Source: a bacterium (GTDB lineage Bacteria; Patescibacteriota; Minisyncoccia; Minisyncoccales; RBG-13-42-11). Taken from it: 32,544 nt of DNA. The stretch spans positions 1 to 32,544 of the forward strand of contig JAUSLA010000019.1 in NCBI GenBank assembly GCA_030646565.1, given 5' to 3'. Under the pieces are notes generated by a model. That model ran no database searches. It saw only the letters and a program-made list of their open reading frames with translations, and had not been told where the DNA came from. This document shows positions 17,989 to 26,694 of the stretch, piece by piece. Numbering within the stretch: position 1 is the stretch's first letter; every line of letters begins with the position of its first letter. The translations under genes were made by a program, and so were the position numbers.

Positions 17989-19602
17989 ATGATTAAAAAT
18001 AAAAACGGTTTAATTTTAATCTTTATACTGTTTATTTTGGTCTTATCCAGAATTGCTCTTTATCCTATTTTTGGAGTTGGTATCGTGGGAACCGACGCCG
18101 AAGCGACATATTTGCCGCAGGTAGACGAGCTTTCGCAATCCCTTGGCAGTATTTTTTCTCAGATAGGTCCGGCTTATTCTTTATTTTTATTGTTCTTTAA
18201 AAAAATAACTAACGATGTGGTTGCGGGTCCCGTCTTTATTCAACACATAATTGGGGTGATTACCGGAGTTTTGGTGTTTTATTACTTTAAAAGAGTGAAT
18301 TTGTTTTTGGCTGCTTTTATTACTATTTTTGTATACTCTGGCTGGTTAGCCCTTTGGTCAGAACACACGATTTTGCGGGAATCTTTGGCTGCTTTTTTCC
18401 TCGTTTCGTTAATTTTAATCTCTTCTCTGGCCATCAGAGAGGAAAAATATTTTAAACTCCCTTATGCTTTTTTGGCGGGATTCACGGGCCTGATTTTGGT
18501 TTTTTTTCGGATAGAATTTATTATTTTGGTTTTTTTAATGCCGTTGATTATCTTGGTTGCGAAGAAAAAAGAGCGCCCAGATTTTAAGATTGTCGATGAA
18601 GCTTTATCTTCATCTTCACCCTTCGCTAACGCTCGGGTAGCCGATGAAGGTGTCGCTTCATCTTCACCCTTCGCTAACGCTCGGGTAGCCGATGAAGGTG
18701 TCGCTTCATCTTCACCCTTCGCTAACGCTCGGGTATTTGACGGGTCATATCTTAAGTGGAGTTTGGGGTATTTTATTCCTCTGCTGATTGTTTTGGCGGT
18801 ATACGGCGGTATTTTACCGAAACAAAACAACGAAACCAAGTATGGTTCCTGGTTTGGTATAGCTTACCTTAGCGTGGCTTATAATGGATTTATGCCAAAG
18901 ATATTTTATTATGAAAATTCGCGTTATCCCGAACTTTTAAAAGGATACCAAGAATCCCTAAGAGAAGCAGATAAATTTACCACAGAAAACAAGAGGGAAA
19001 AAGTAAGCAGATCAATAAGCGCATTGCGCGCAGTAACCGAGAATTATCTTTTCGAACATTCAGAGATTAATCTTTCGGTCAATCAGCTGATGGATCGAGT
19101 TTATCTTGAGATAATGACAAAAAATACTCTGGTTTATTTGGAGTCGTTTGTTATAAATTTAAAAAACCACCTTCTCGGTATATCCGAATTAAATACCGTA
19201 TTATCTAAAGACAGCCAAATAACATTGCTTAAAGTCCATCTTTCCGGCAATGAGCCATCCGATGCTAAAGATTTGAGGCCGGTTTCTATATTTGATAAGG
19301 CTTTTCGGATTTATATTGAGGGCATGATAATCTTCAGCAAAATTCTATTCTGGTTATTTTTAGTATCTTTACCATTTTTGTTTTTTCGATGGAAAACCCT
19401 ACCGATAGAAATAATCATATCTTTCTTGGTAGTCGCTATTCATATTTCTGTCTTAGCAATTATTGCAGACCCCGCCCACCGTTTTAGATACGCCATTGAC
19501 CCATTTTTATATTTTTTCCAGTTATACCTGATTTTAATTTTCTTTAGGTGGGTATTTTCAGAATTAAAAAACATAAAAATATTAGGCATAAAACAATCAT
19601 GA
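17989..19602 (+). CDS. Multi-TM membrane protein, probable GT-C/GT39-like glycosyltransferase, with in-frame repeat insertion
   Basis: Many TM segments with GIVGTDAEATYLPQVDEL in the first loop. Contains 3x16-aa tandem repeat in a loop between TM segments. Confidence 0.55.
   Translation: MIKNKNGLILIFILFILVLSRIALYPIFGVGIVGTDAEATYLPQVDELSQSLGSIFSQIGPAYSLFLLFFKKITNDVVAGPVFIQHIIGVITGVLVFYYFKRVNLFLAAFITIFVYSGWLALWSEHTILRESLAAFFLVSLILISSLAIREEKYFKLPYAFLAGFTGLILVFFRIEFIILVFLMPLIILVAKKKERPDFKIVDEALSSSSPFANARVADEGVASSSPFANARVADEGVASSSPFANARVFDGSYLKWSLGYFIPLLIVLAVYGGILPKQNNETKYGSWFGIAYLSVAYNGFMPKIFYYENSRYPELLKGYQESLREADKFTTENKREKVSRSISALRAVTENYLFEHSEINLSVNQLMDRVYLEIMTKNTLVYLESFVINLKNHLLGISELNTVLSKDSQITLLKVHLSGNEPSDAKDLRPVSIFDKAFRIYIEGMIIFSKILFWLFLVSLPFLFFRWKTLPIEIIISFLVVAIHISVLAIIADPAHRFRYAIDPFLYFFQLYLILIFFRWVFSELKNIKILGIKQS
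18595..18738 (-). repeat. 48-bp x3 tandem array of the composite palindromic repeat, in-frame within the CDS (R4)
   Basis: Units 18595-18642, 18643-18690 and 18691-18738. Unit = GATGAAG-N6-CTTCATC + TTCACCCTTCGCTAACGCTCGGGT + AGCC; encodes DE(A/G)(L/V)(S/A)SSSPFANARV(A/F). Confidence 0.95.
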
Positions 19603-20591
19603 AAACCATTATTACCGGCGGAGCCGGATTTATAGGCAGTCATTTAACCGAACTTCTTTTAGAAAATGGACATTCGGTTTTGGTTTTGGATAATTTTATT
19701 ACCGGTCGGCCGGAGAACTTGGCGCGCTTGGAAGGCAATCCTAATTTAAAATTGGTCAAGCTTGACATTTTAGAATTTGATAAAATAAAAGACTATTTCA
19801 AAGATGTTGATTGGGTTTTTCATTTGGCTGCCTTGGCAGATATTGTTCCTTCAATAGTAGAACCATTAAAATATTACAAAAATAATGTTGATGGCACAGT
19901 TTCTGTTTTAGAAGCATCAAGGCAAGCGGGCATTAAAAGATTTATTTACGCGGCCTCTTCTACGTGTTATGGTTTAACAGAGGTATTCCCCACGCCTGAG
20001 ACAGCGTTGATTAAGCTGGAATATCCTTACGCTTTGACAAAATATTTAGGGGAGCAGATTGCCTTGCATTGGTGTAAAGTTTACAAATTACCCGTTGTTT
20101 CTTTAAGGTCGTTCAATGTTTACGGCCCGAGGTCGCGGACTTCCGGAACCTACGGCGCGGTATTTGGAGTGTTTTTAGCCCAAAAATTAGCCGGAAAACC
20201 CTACACGGTGGTTGGCGACGGCAACCAAACTCGTGATTTTGTTTTCGTGAAAGATGTAGTCAGGGCCTTTTTGGCAGCGGCTAATTCCGATATTGCCGGT
20301 AAAGTTTTGAATGTGGGTTCGGGCAGCACTCACAGCATTAATCGCATTGTTAAACTTTTAGGCGGAGGACAGGTTACTTATATTCCAAAACGCCCCGGTG
20401 AACCGGATTGTACCTTCGGCGATATTTCCAGAATAAAAATGATGATAGGGTGGCAGCCAAAAATCTCTTTAGAAGAAGGGATTAAGGCCTTATTAGACAA
20501 CATTGATTATTGGCGAGGAGCGCCGGTTTGGACGCCCGAGTCTATTGCGCAAGCGACTAAGGAATGGTTTGGGTATTTGGGCGGTAAGTGA
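19599..20591 (+). CDS. NAD-dependent sugar epimerase (UDP-glucose 4-epimerase-like extended SDR)
   Basis: MKTIITGGAGFIGSHLTELLLENGHSVLVLDNF, HLAALADIVPSI, SSTCYG, YPYALTKYLGEQ, LRSFNVYGPR. ATGA overlap with upstream stop. Confidence 0.95.
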   Translation: MKTIITGGAGFIGSHLTELLLENGHSVLVLDNFITGRPENLARLEGNPNLKLVKLDILEFDKIKDYFKDVDWVFHLAALADIVPSIVEPLKYYKNNVDGTVSVLEASRQAGIKRFIYAASSTCYGLTEVFPTPETALIKLEYPYALTKYLGEQIALHWCKVYKLPVVSLRSFNVYGPRSRTSGTYGAVFGVFLAQKLAGKPYTVVGDGNQTRDFVFVKDVVRAFLAAANSDIAGKVLNVGSGSTHSINRIVKLLGGGQVTYIPKRPGEPDCTFGDISRIKMMIGWQPKISLEEGIKALLDNIDYWRGAPVWTPESIAQATKEWFGYLGGK

Positions 20592-20610
20592 TAATTTTAT
20601 CACCTTGTTT

Positions 20611-22143
20611 ATGTCCGATTTAATTAGTCAAAAAGTTAAAACCCCCGATGAATTAGCAGAGATAATCGCCAGATTGAAATCTGAGGGCAAAAAAGTGGTC
20701 CAATGCCACGGGGTTTTTGATTTAGTCCATCCCGGCCATCTTTATCATTTTGAAGCAGCTAAAAGAGAAGGCGATGTTTTGGTTGTCAGCCTCACAGCCG
20801 ATAAGTTTGTTAATAAGGGTCCGGACCGGCCAATTTTTCCGGCCCCTGTGCGAGCCAAAATTTTGGCAAACATACAGATCGTTGATTATGTAATAATTAA
20901 CCACGATTTTACAGCAATTGAATTATTAAAAAAAATAAAACCGAATATTTATTTTAAAGACCAAAAATACAAATCTGCGCTGCAAGACAAAAAGAGGAAT
21001 CTTTATAAAGAAGCCGAAGCCGTAAGGTCGGTCGGCGGCGAAATTAAGTTTAGTTACGAACCAATTTTCAGTTCCAGTAATTTTTTAAAAAATCATTTTG
21101 ATATTTATCCTCAAGAGATTAAAGATTTCTTAGAGGATTTTAGCGTAAAATACAGCGCCGAAGATATAATTAATCTTTTAAAAAGTTTAAGAGAAACAAA
21201 AATTTTACTCATCGGAGAAGCGATTATTGACGAATATCATTACTGCAAGGGCATGGGCAAAGTTCCGAAAGACAATCTGATAGCCGCTAAATATTTAAAT
21301 AACGAAGTTTTTGCCGGCGGCGTTTTGGCCTGCGCTAATCATCTTGCCGGTTTTTGCGACAATGTCCATTTGGTGACGGCTTTGGGCAGAAAAAATAGTT
21401 ATGAGGATTTCATCAAAAGTGAATTAAAGTCGAATATCACTTTCAAGTTTTTTTATGATGATAATGGACAAACAATTATAAAAAGAAGATTTATAGACCC
21501 GGCTTTCTTTGCCAAGATGTTTGAAATTTATTATTTTGACGATAGGCATCTGCAAGACAGCGTTTCCCAACAGATAGTTGATTATTTGATCGATATTCTG
21601 CCGCAGTACGATTTGGTGGTGGTGAATGATTATGGCCATGGATTTTTTGATAAAAATATTATTGCGACATTGACTAAAAACGCGAAATTTTTAGCTGTGA
21701 ATACGCAGACCAACAGCGCCAACGCCGGTTTTAACTTAATCACAAAATATCCGAGAGCTGATTATGTTTGTGTTGATGAACCGGAGGCCCGTCTGGCCAC
21801 GCATCAAAAAGATAGCGATATTTCCGAAGTGATTGAGCAAATTTTTAAAACGATTAACTTGAAGAAATTGATTATTACTCGCGGCCATTTAGGTTCAGTC
21901 GCTTGTGAGAAAGCTGACAAAATCTACAATATACCCGTTTTATCCACTAAGGTTGTTGACCGTTTGGGAGCCGGCGACGCGTTTTTGGCAATAAGTTCTC
22001 CCTGCGCGGCAAAGGGCGCGCCAATGGATGTGGTTGGTTTTATCGGTAATGTTGTGGGCGCAATCCATGTGGCCGTGGTGGGCAATAAATCATCGGTAAC
22101 GTCAGATCAGGTTTACAGGTTTATCAAAACTTTATTTAAATAA
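20611..22143 (+). CDS. Bifunctional nucleotidyltransferase - PfkB sugar kinase (HldE-like, swapped order)
   Basis: N-terminal CHGVFDLVHPGHLYHFEAAK (HxGH); C-terminal GGVLACANHL and VVDRLGAGDAFLA (PfkB GAGD). Confidence 0.85.
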   Translation: MSDLISQKVKTPDELAEIIARLKSEGKKVVQCHGVFDLVHPGHLYHFEAAKREGDVLVVSLTADKFVNKGPDRPIFPAPVRAKILANIQIVDYVIINHDFTAIELLKKIKPNIYFKDQKYKSALQDKKRNLYKEAEAVRSVGGEIKFSYEPIFSSSNFLKNHFDIYPQEIKDFLEDFSVKYSAEDIINLLKSLRETKILLIGEAIIDEYHYCKGMGKVPKDNLIAAKYLNNEVFAGGVLACANHLAGFCDNVHLVTALGRKNSYEDFIKSELKSNITFKFFYDDNGQTIIKRRFIDPAFFAKMFEIYYFDDRHLQDSVSQQIVDYLIDILPQYDLVVVNDYGHGFFDKNIIATLTKNAKFLAVNTQTNSANAGFNLITKYPRADYVCVDEPEARLATHQKDSDISEVIEQIFKTINLKKLIITRGHLGSVACEKADKIYNIPVLSTKVVDRLGAGDAFLAISSPCAAKGAPMDVVGFIGNVVGAIHVAVVGNKSSVTSDQVYRFIKTLFK

Positions 22144-22166
22144 CAAAATGCGTCGCATTTAAAAAT

Positions 22167-23258
22167 ATGCCGGATAAGTATATTATTGACCATCATAAAA
22201 TAATGTTTCATCCCGAAAGATTAGCCTCTTGGTTAAAAGCCAAGACTAATTGGGAAAAAGCCAAAAAAGTTTATCCGATTTATGTTGAAATTTCCAGTTC
22301 CGGTTTATGCAATCACCGCTGTAAGTTTTGCGCTTTAGATTATTTGGGGTACAAGGGCGGATTTGCCAATTTCGAGAATTTAAAAAGAGCTATTAGAGAT
22401 ATGGCTAAAGGCGGAGTAAAAAGTATTCAATTTGGCGGCGAAGGGGAGCCCTTGCTTCATCCAAAAATAAAAGAACTTGTTCAATATACTAAATCTCAAG
22501 GACTTGATATTTCTTTTACTACCAACGGAACCTTTTTAAAAGAAGAGATTTTAAAAGACATTTTACCTTTGGTAACCTGGATAAAGGTAAGCATTGATGC
22601 GGGATTATCGAAAACCCATATGAAAATTCATCGGCCGAAAGTTCAAGATTTCGATATTATTATGAATAATCTTAAAAGGGCGGTTGAAATTAAAAAAGCA
22701 ACAAACGCCCAGTGTACTTTAGGCGGCCAGATGCTTTTACTGCCAGACAATTACAAAGAAGCTGTAATCTTGGCTGAAAAATTAAAAAAAATCGGTTTAG
22801 ATTATTTAGTTATCAAGCCCTATTCTCAACATAAAAAAAGCATTACTCAAGAATATAAAAATCTTTCTTATAAAAAATATCTTTATTTGGCAAATAAGTT
22901 GGAAAAATTAAACAGCGATAAATTCCAAGTGATTTTCAGAGAAAATACAATGGAAAAATTAAAAAAAGGCCGCGCTTATAAAACCTGCCATGCCGTTCCT
23001 TTCTTTTGGGCTTATATTATGGCTAACGGAGACGTCTACACTTGCAGCAGTTTTTTAGGGAATGAAGAATTTAAACTCGGCAATTACAATAAAAAATCAT
23101 TTAAAGAAATTTGGGAGGGAGAGGAAAGAAAAAGACATTGGAAATTTGTCCGCGCCAAATTGAATATTAATCAATGCAGGCAGAATTGCCGAATGGATGA
23201 AGTTAATAGCTATCTGGAAAGACTAAATAATCCGTCTCCCCACGTAAATTTTATTTGA
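22167..23258 (+). CDS. Radical SAM protein with SPASM-like C-terminus
   Basis: CNHRCKFC (CX3CX2C), QFGGEGEPLLHP, TTNGTFL; C-terminal C..NGDVYTCSSFLG..CRQNC. Confidence 0.9.
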   Translation: MPDKYIIDHHKIMFHPERLASWLKAKTNWEKAKKVYPIYVEISSSGLCNHRCKFCALDYLGYKGGFANFENLKRAIRDMAKGGVKSIQFGGEGEPLLHPKIKELVQYTKSQGLDISFTTNGTFLKEEILKDILPLVTWIKVSIDAGLSKTHMKIHRPKVQDFDIIMNNLKRAVEIKKATNAQCTLGGQMLLLPDNYKEAVILAEKLKKIGLDYLVIKPYSQHKKSITQEYKNLSYKKYLYLANKLEKLNSDKFQVIFRENTMEKLKKGRAYKTCHAVPFFWAYIMANGDVYTCSSFLGNEEFKLGNYNKKSFKEIWEGEERKRHWKFVRAKLNINQCRQNCRMDEVNSYLERLNNPSPHVNFI

Positions 23259-23267
23259 TTTTAGAAC

Positions 23268-24020
23268 ATGGAAGAAGAAGAAATTAACAAGCTTAAAGAA
23301 AAAGCGAAAAAACTAAAGAGAGACGTTTTAGACTTGTCTTTAGAAATGGGGGGAGACGGACATTTGGGGGGAAGCTTTTCGGAAATAGAAATTTTAATAT
23401 CGTTGTATGATAGAATAATAAAAGATGACGATAAATTTATTTTAAGCAAAGGGCATGCTTGTTACCCCTTTTATATTTTACTTCGCGAGAAAGGATATAA
23501 TCCGAAAATATCCGGGCACCCGGATATTGATGAAGAAAATGGTATTTATTGCACTACCGGGAGTTTGGGCCACGGTCTTCCAATCGGAGTAGGCATGGCT
23601 TTAGCTAGAAAGATATTGGGCAAGAAAGGCAGAATATATATCTTAATGGGCGACGGAGAATGTCAAGAAGGAACAACGTGGGAATCATCTTTGATAGCCT
23701 CTCATCACAAGTTAGACAATCTTACCGTAATTATAGACCATAATAAGCTTCAAGCTTTAGAGCCAATTGATAATGTTGTGTCATTAGGTAATTTAAAAAA
23801 CAAGTTTAGAGAGCTCGGCTACGATGTTTTGGAAATAGACGGCCATTCTTTTCCAGAAATAATCAAAGCCTTAAAAGAAGAATCCTGCGGAGCCCCCAAA
23901 ATGATTATTGCTCATACAATTAAGGGTAAGGGTGTAAGTTATATGGAAAACGATCCAAAATGGCATGCGCGAAAAGTAATTTTAGATGAAGTAAAAGAAG
24001 CTTATAAAGAATTAGAATAA
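23268..24020 (+). CDS. Transketolase N-terminal (TPP-binding) subunit
   Basis: MGGDGHLGGSFSEIEILISLYD, LSKGHACYPFYILL, TGSLGHGLPIGVGMAL, GDGECQEGTTWESSLIASHHKLDNLTVIIDHN. Confidence 0.93.
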   Translation: MEEEEINKLKEKAKKLKRDVLDLSLEMGGDGHLGGSFSEIEILISLYDRIIKDDDKFILSKGHACYPFYILLREKGYNPKISGHPDIDEENGIYCTTGSLGHGLPIGVGMALARKILGKKGRIYILMGDGECQEGTTWESSLIASHHKLDNLTVIIDHNKLQALEPIDNVVSLGNLKNKFRELGYDVLEIDGHSFPEIIKALKEESCGAPKMIIAHTIKGKGVSYMENDPKWHARKVILDEVKEAYKELE

Positions 24021-24032
24021 TAATAAAGAACT

Positions 24033-24111
24033 AAGTCCCGCAAAGCGGGACTCGGGAAGCGACGAGGATTTCGTCCTCGTCTTCACCTCGTCCCGCTTCG
24101 CGGGACTCGGG
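24033..24111 (-). repeat. Composite palindromic repeat block R5
   Basis: GTCCCGC-AAA-GCGGGAC (24035-24051), GACGAGGA-TTTCG-TCCTCGTC (24061-24081), TTCACC linker, GTCCCGC-TTC-GCGGGAC (24090-24106). Confidence 0.92.
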
Positions 24112-24112
24112 T

Positions 24113-24595
24113 ATGAGGAGAGAATTTGGAAAAATAATTACTGAACTTGCCAAAGAAGACAAAGAAATATATTTATTATCGGGAGATGTAGGATACGCTG
24201 TTTTCGATGAATTTAGAGATAAATTTCCAGACAGATTTATTAATCTAGGGCTTTGCGAACAAAGTATCGTCAGCTTGGCATCGGGGATGGCCTTGGAGGG
24301 TTTAAGGCCCTATGTTTATACGATTACCCCTTTTCTTATTGAAAGAGCCTTTGAACAGATTAAATTAGACATTGATGAGCAAAATGTTAATGTAAAACTT
24401 GTTGGTTATGCCGATTATCCGACACTTGGTCCAACTCATGCGGAAATAGATGGTAAGTGGCTTATGAGTCGTTTTGAAAACATAGCTTCTTATTTTCCAA
24501 AAGATTCGGAAGAAACAAGAAAATTTGTGTTAGAATCTTACAAACATAGAAAACCTACCTTTATTAGTTTAAAAAAAGATAAGTTAATAAAATAA
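24113..24595 (+). CDS. Transketolase pyrimidine-binding-domain subunit, short form lacking the C-terminal domain
   Basis: MRREFGKIITELAKEDKEIYLLSGDVGYAVFDEF, NLGLCEQSIVSLASGMALEGLRPYVYTITPFLIERAFEQI; only 160 aa. Confidence 0.85.
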   Translation: MRREFGKIITELAKEDKEIYLLSGDVGYAVFDEFRDKFPDRFINLGLCEQSIVSLASGMALEGLRPYVYTITPFLIERAFEQIKLDIDEQNVNVKLVGYADYPTLGPTHAEIDGKWLMSRFENIASYFPKDSEETRKFVLESYKHRKPTFISLKKDKLIK

Positions 24596-24611
24596 TTAAT
24601 ATAACAATTCG

Positions 24612-24760
24612 ACTAGGCGACGAGGACTGCGTCCTCATCTTCACCCTTCGCTTCGCTCGGGTACCCGAATCGCAATGAAGGGTGGAGAGTCGAAGAAGGG
24701 TTCCTTCTTCTCCATCTGCGTCCCGCAAGGCGGGACTTGATAAGAAATTTATTTCTTTGA
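24612..24760 (-). repeat. Composite palindromic repeat block R6
   Basis: GACGAGGAC-TGC-GTCCTCATC, TTCACCCTTCGCTTCGCTCGGGT, GAAGAAGG-GTT-CCTTCTTC, GTCCCGC-AAG-GCGGGAC, AAGAAAT..ATTTCTT. Confidence 0.88.
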
Positions 24761-24762
24761 CT

Positions 24763-25854
24763 ATGAAAAAATCACGTAACTTCAAGCGTTTTTTTGACAG
24801 AGTTAGAATCCTTTATTATATGTTAGCAATTAAGGCGTTTCGTAAGCCACGTTATCCTTTTTATGTTAATTTAGTGATAAACAGTCAATGCAATCTTAAA
24901 TGCGCCTATTGTTTTGGCCAATATTCAAAACGCCTTCAATCCTACTGGAAATTTGAAGATCTTAAAGTTCTCATAGACGAACTTTATAAAAGAGGAACGC
25001 GTTATGTTCTTGTTCAGGGAGGTGAGCCACTTTTACATCCGAATATCCGGGAAATACTTAGTTATCTTAATGATAAAAATATTGTAAGCGCAATCGTAAC
25101 CAATGGAACCCTGCCCAATAAATTTAAAGAAATTCCCGAATTGAATTTTCTTGATAATATTTGCTTTTCTCTTGATGGCAATCGGGAAGGCAATGATAAA
25201 GTTCGCGGTCAGGGAACCTTTGATAAAATAATGGAATCAATAAAGGTTATTAGAGAAAATCTTGATACGCCCATCAGGATTAATTCCACTATTCATAAAT
25301 ATGTAGTCAATGATGTTGATTTTATGGCCGAGTTTATGAAAAAAAATAATATTGAATGGGGTGTTTGTTATTTATTTAAAGGAGATGAAAAATTAGGAGA
25401 AGAAGACTTATCTCCCGCCAATGAAGAAATTAAGAATTATCAAAAAAAAGTAATTGAATATAAGAAAAAAGGTTATCCTATATTTACTGCCGCTAAAATA
25501 TTAAAATATACTTTTGAGTGGCCATTTAGTTATAACACTATTTATGTTGACAGAGAAAAAGCTAAGAAAGGTCTCGGGAAAAAAGCTATAGAATGCCAGT
25601 ATGGAAATTATGAAATCGTTATTGATGAAGACGGGAAGATGTATCCTTGTCAGGGACTTCAAGGTGTTTTTGACGCAAAAAATATTCATGAAGTTGGCTT
25701 TGATGAAGCTTTTAAGCATTTAGCCACCAAACCTTGCCACACTTGTTATTTGATTCCATTGATTAATAGTTCGGCAATGATAAATTGGGATATGAATGTT
25801 ATCTTTGACACAATTTATCATACTCTTCGGACCCGTTTCAGGGGTAAAGAATGA
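24763..25854 (+). CDS. Radical SAM protein with SPASM-like C-terminus
   Basis: CNLKCAYC, VQGGEPLLHPNIREIL, VTNGTLP, DEDGKMYPCQG. The track start (24682) lies within repeat R6; ATG at 24763 preferred. Confidence 0.88.
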   Translation: MKKSRNFKRFFDRVRILYYMLAIKAFRKPRYPFYVNLVINSQCNLKCAYCFGQYSKRLQSYWKFEDLKVLIDELYKRGTRYVLVQGGEPLLHPNIREILSYLNDKNIVSAIVTNGTLPNKFKEIPELNFLDNICFSLDGNREGNDKVRGQGTFDKIMESIKVIRENLDTPIRINSTIHKYVVNDVDFMAEFMKKNNIEWGVCYLFKGDEKLGEEDLSPANEEIKNYQKKVIEYKKKGYPIFTAAKILKYTFEWPFSYNTIYVDREKAKKGLGKKAIECQYGNYEIVIDEDGKMYPCQGLQGVFDAKNIHEVGFDEAFKHLATKPCHTCYLIPLINSSAMINWDMNVIFDTIYHTLRTRFRGKE

Positions 25855-25899
25855 AAAATTTGTTGGCATTTTTAATCTTTTATATTTCACTTCTATATT

Positions 25900-26670
25900 A
25901 TGAAGATATTTATTACTTCCATTGTTCCTGCCCTTAACGAAGAAAAGGCTATTTTATTAGTCATTGATAATATCTTATCAGCCTTTAAAGAATTTAACCT
26001 TAGTGGCGAAATTATTATAATTAATGATGGCAGTACGGATTCTACGGCTCAATTGGTTGAAAGAAAAATGAAAGAGAACCCCAATGTTATTAGACTAATT
26101 AATCATGATAAACCCGAGGGCATAGGCGCCTCTTTTTGGGATGGGGTTGATATGGCTTCAGGCGACGCAGTTGTTTTAATTCCGGGAGATAATGAGAATG
26201 ACCCCCGAGAAATTTTGCGTTATTATAGGTTGCTTGATGATGTAGATATTATTATCCCCTTTGTTTTTAATAAAGAAGTCAGGTCCTTTTCAAGAAATCT
26301 CCTTTCCTTTTTTTATCTTTTCGTTGTGAACCTTACTTTTTCTGTTAATTTTAATTATACCAACGGAACAATTCTTTACAGAAAATCTTTATTAAAAAAG
26401 ATAGATTGCAGAAGGAATGACTTTTTCTTTCAAACAGATATTTTGATAAGGTTGGTAAAAAAAGGTTATCTGTTTGCCGAAGTTCCCTCCAAGCTTAGTT
26501 TAAGAGTGGGGGGGGCATCCAAGGCTACTGCCTTGAATTCTTTGTGGAGGATTTTTAAAGGATATTTGCGCCTAATAAAAGATTATTACTTCAAAAAAGA
26601 AAAAAAGACCAAAGTTGATCTTGCGGCAGATTCCATAACAGCTGCCAGACGGAAAGCTTTTATTAATTAA
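25900..26670 (+). CDS. Glycosyltransferase family 2
   Basis: SIVPALNEEKAILLVIDNIL, EIIIINDGSTDSTAQL, GDAVVLIPGDNENDP. Confidence 0.9.
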   Translation: MKIFITSIVPALNEEKAILLVIDNILSAFKEFNLSGEIIIINDGSTDSTAQLVERKMKENPNVIRLINHDKPEGIGASFWDGVDMASGDAVVLIPGDNENDPREILRYYRLLDDVDIIIPFVFNKEVRSFSRNLLSFFYLFVVNLTFSVNFNYTNGTILYRKSLLKKIDCRRNDFFFQTDILIRLVKKGYLFAEVPSKLSLRVGGASKATALNSLWRIFKGYLRLIKDYYFKKEKKTKVDLAADSITAARRKAFIN

Positions 26671-26694
26671 TAAAAAATTAATTAAGATATTAAA

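Noticed and set aside
18595-18738. CRISPR array interpretation of the tandem repeats
   Set aside because: Units are directly adjacent without unique spacers and no cas genes are visible.
18462-18839. Minus ORF with TRALAKGEDEATPSSA repeats
   Set aside because: Antisense reading of the same 48-bp array; the plus-strand frame is continuous with TM segments on both sides.
23268-24595. Transketolase split as a simple frameshift/pseudogene
   Set aside because: The N-subunit ends in a normal stop followed by further stops, and the C-subunit has its own ATG; two-subunit transketolases are common.
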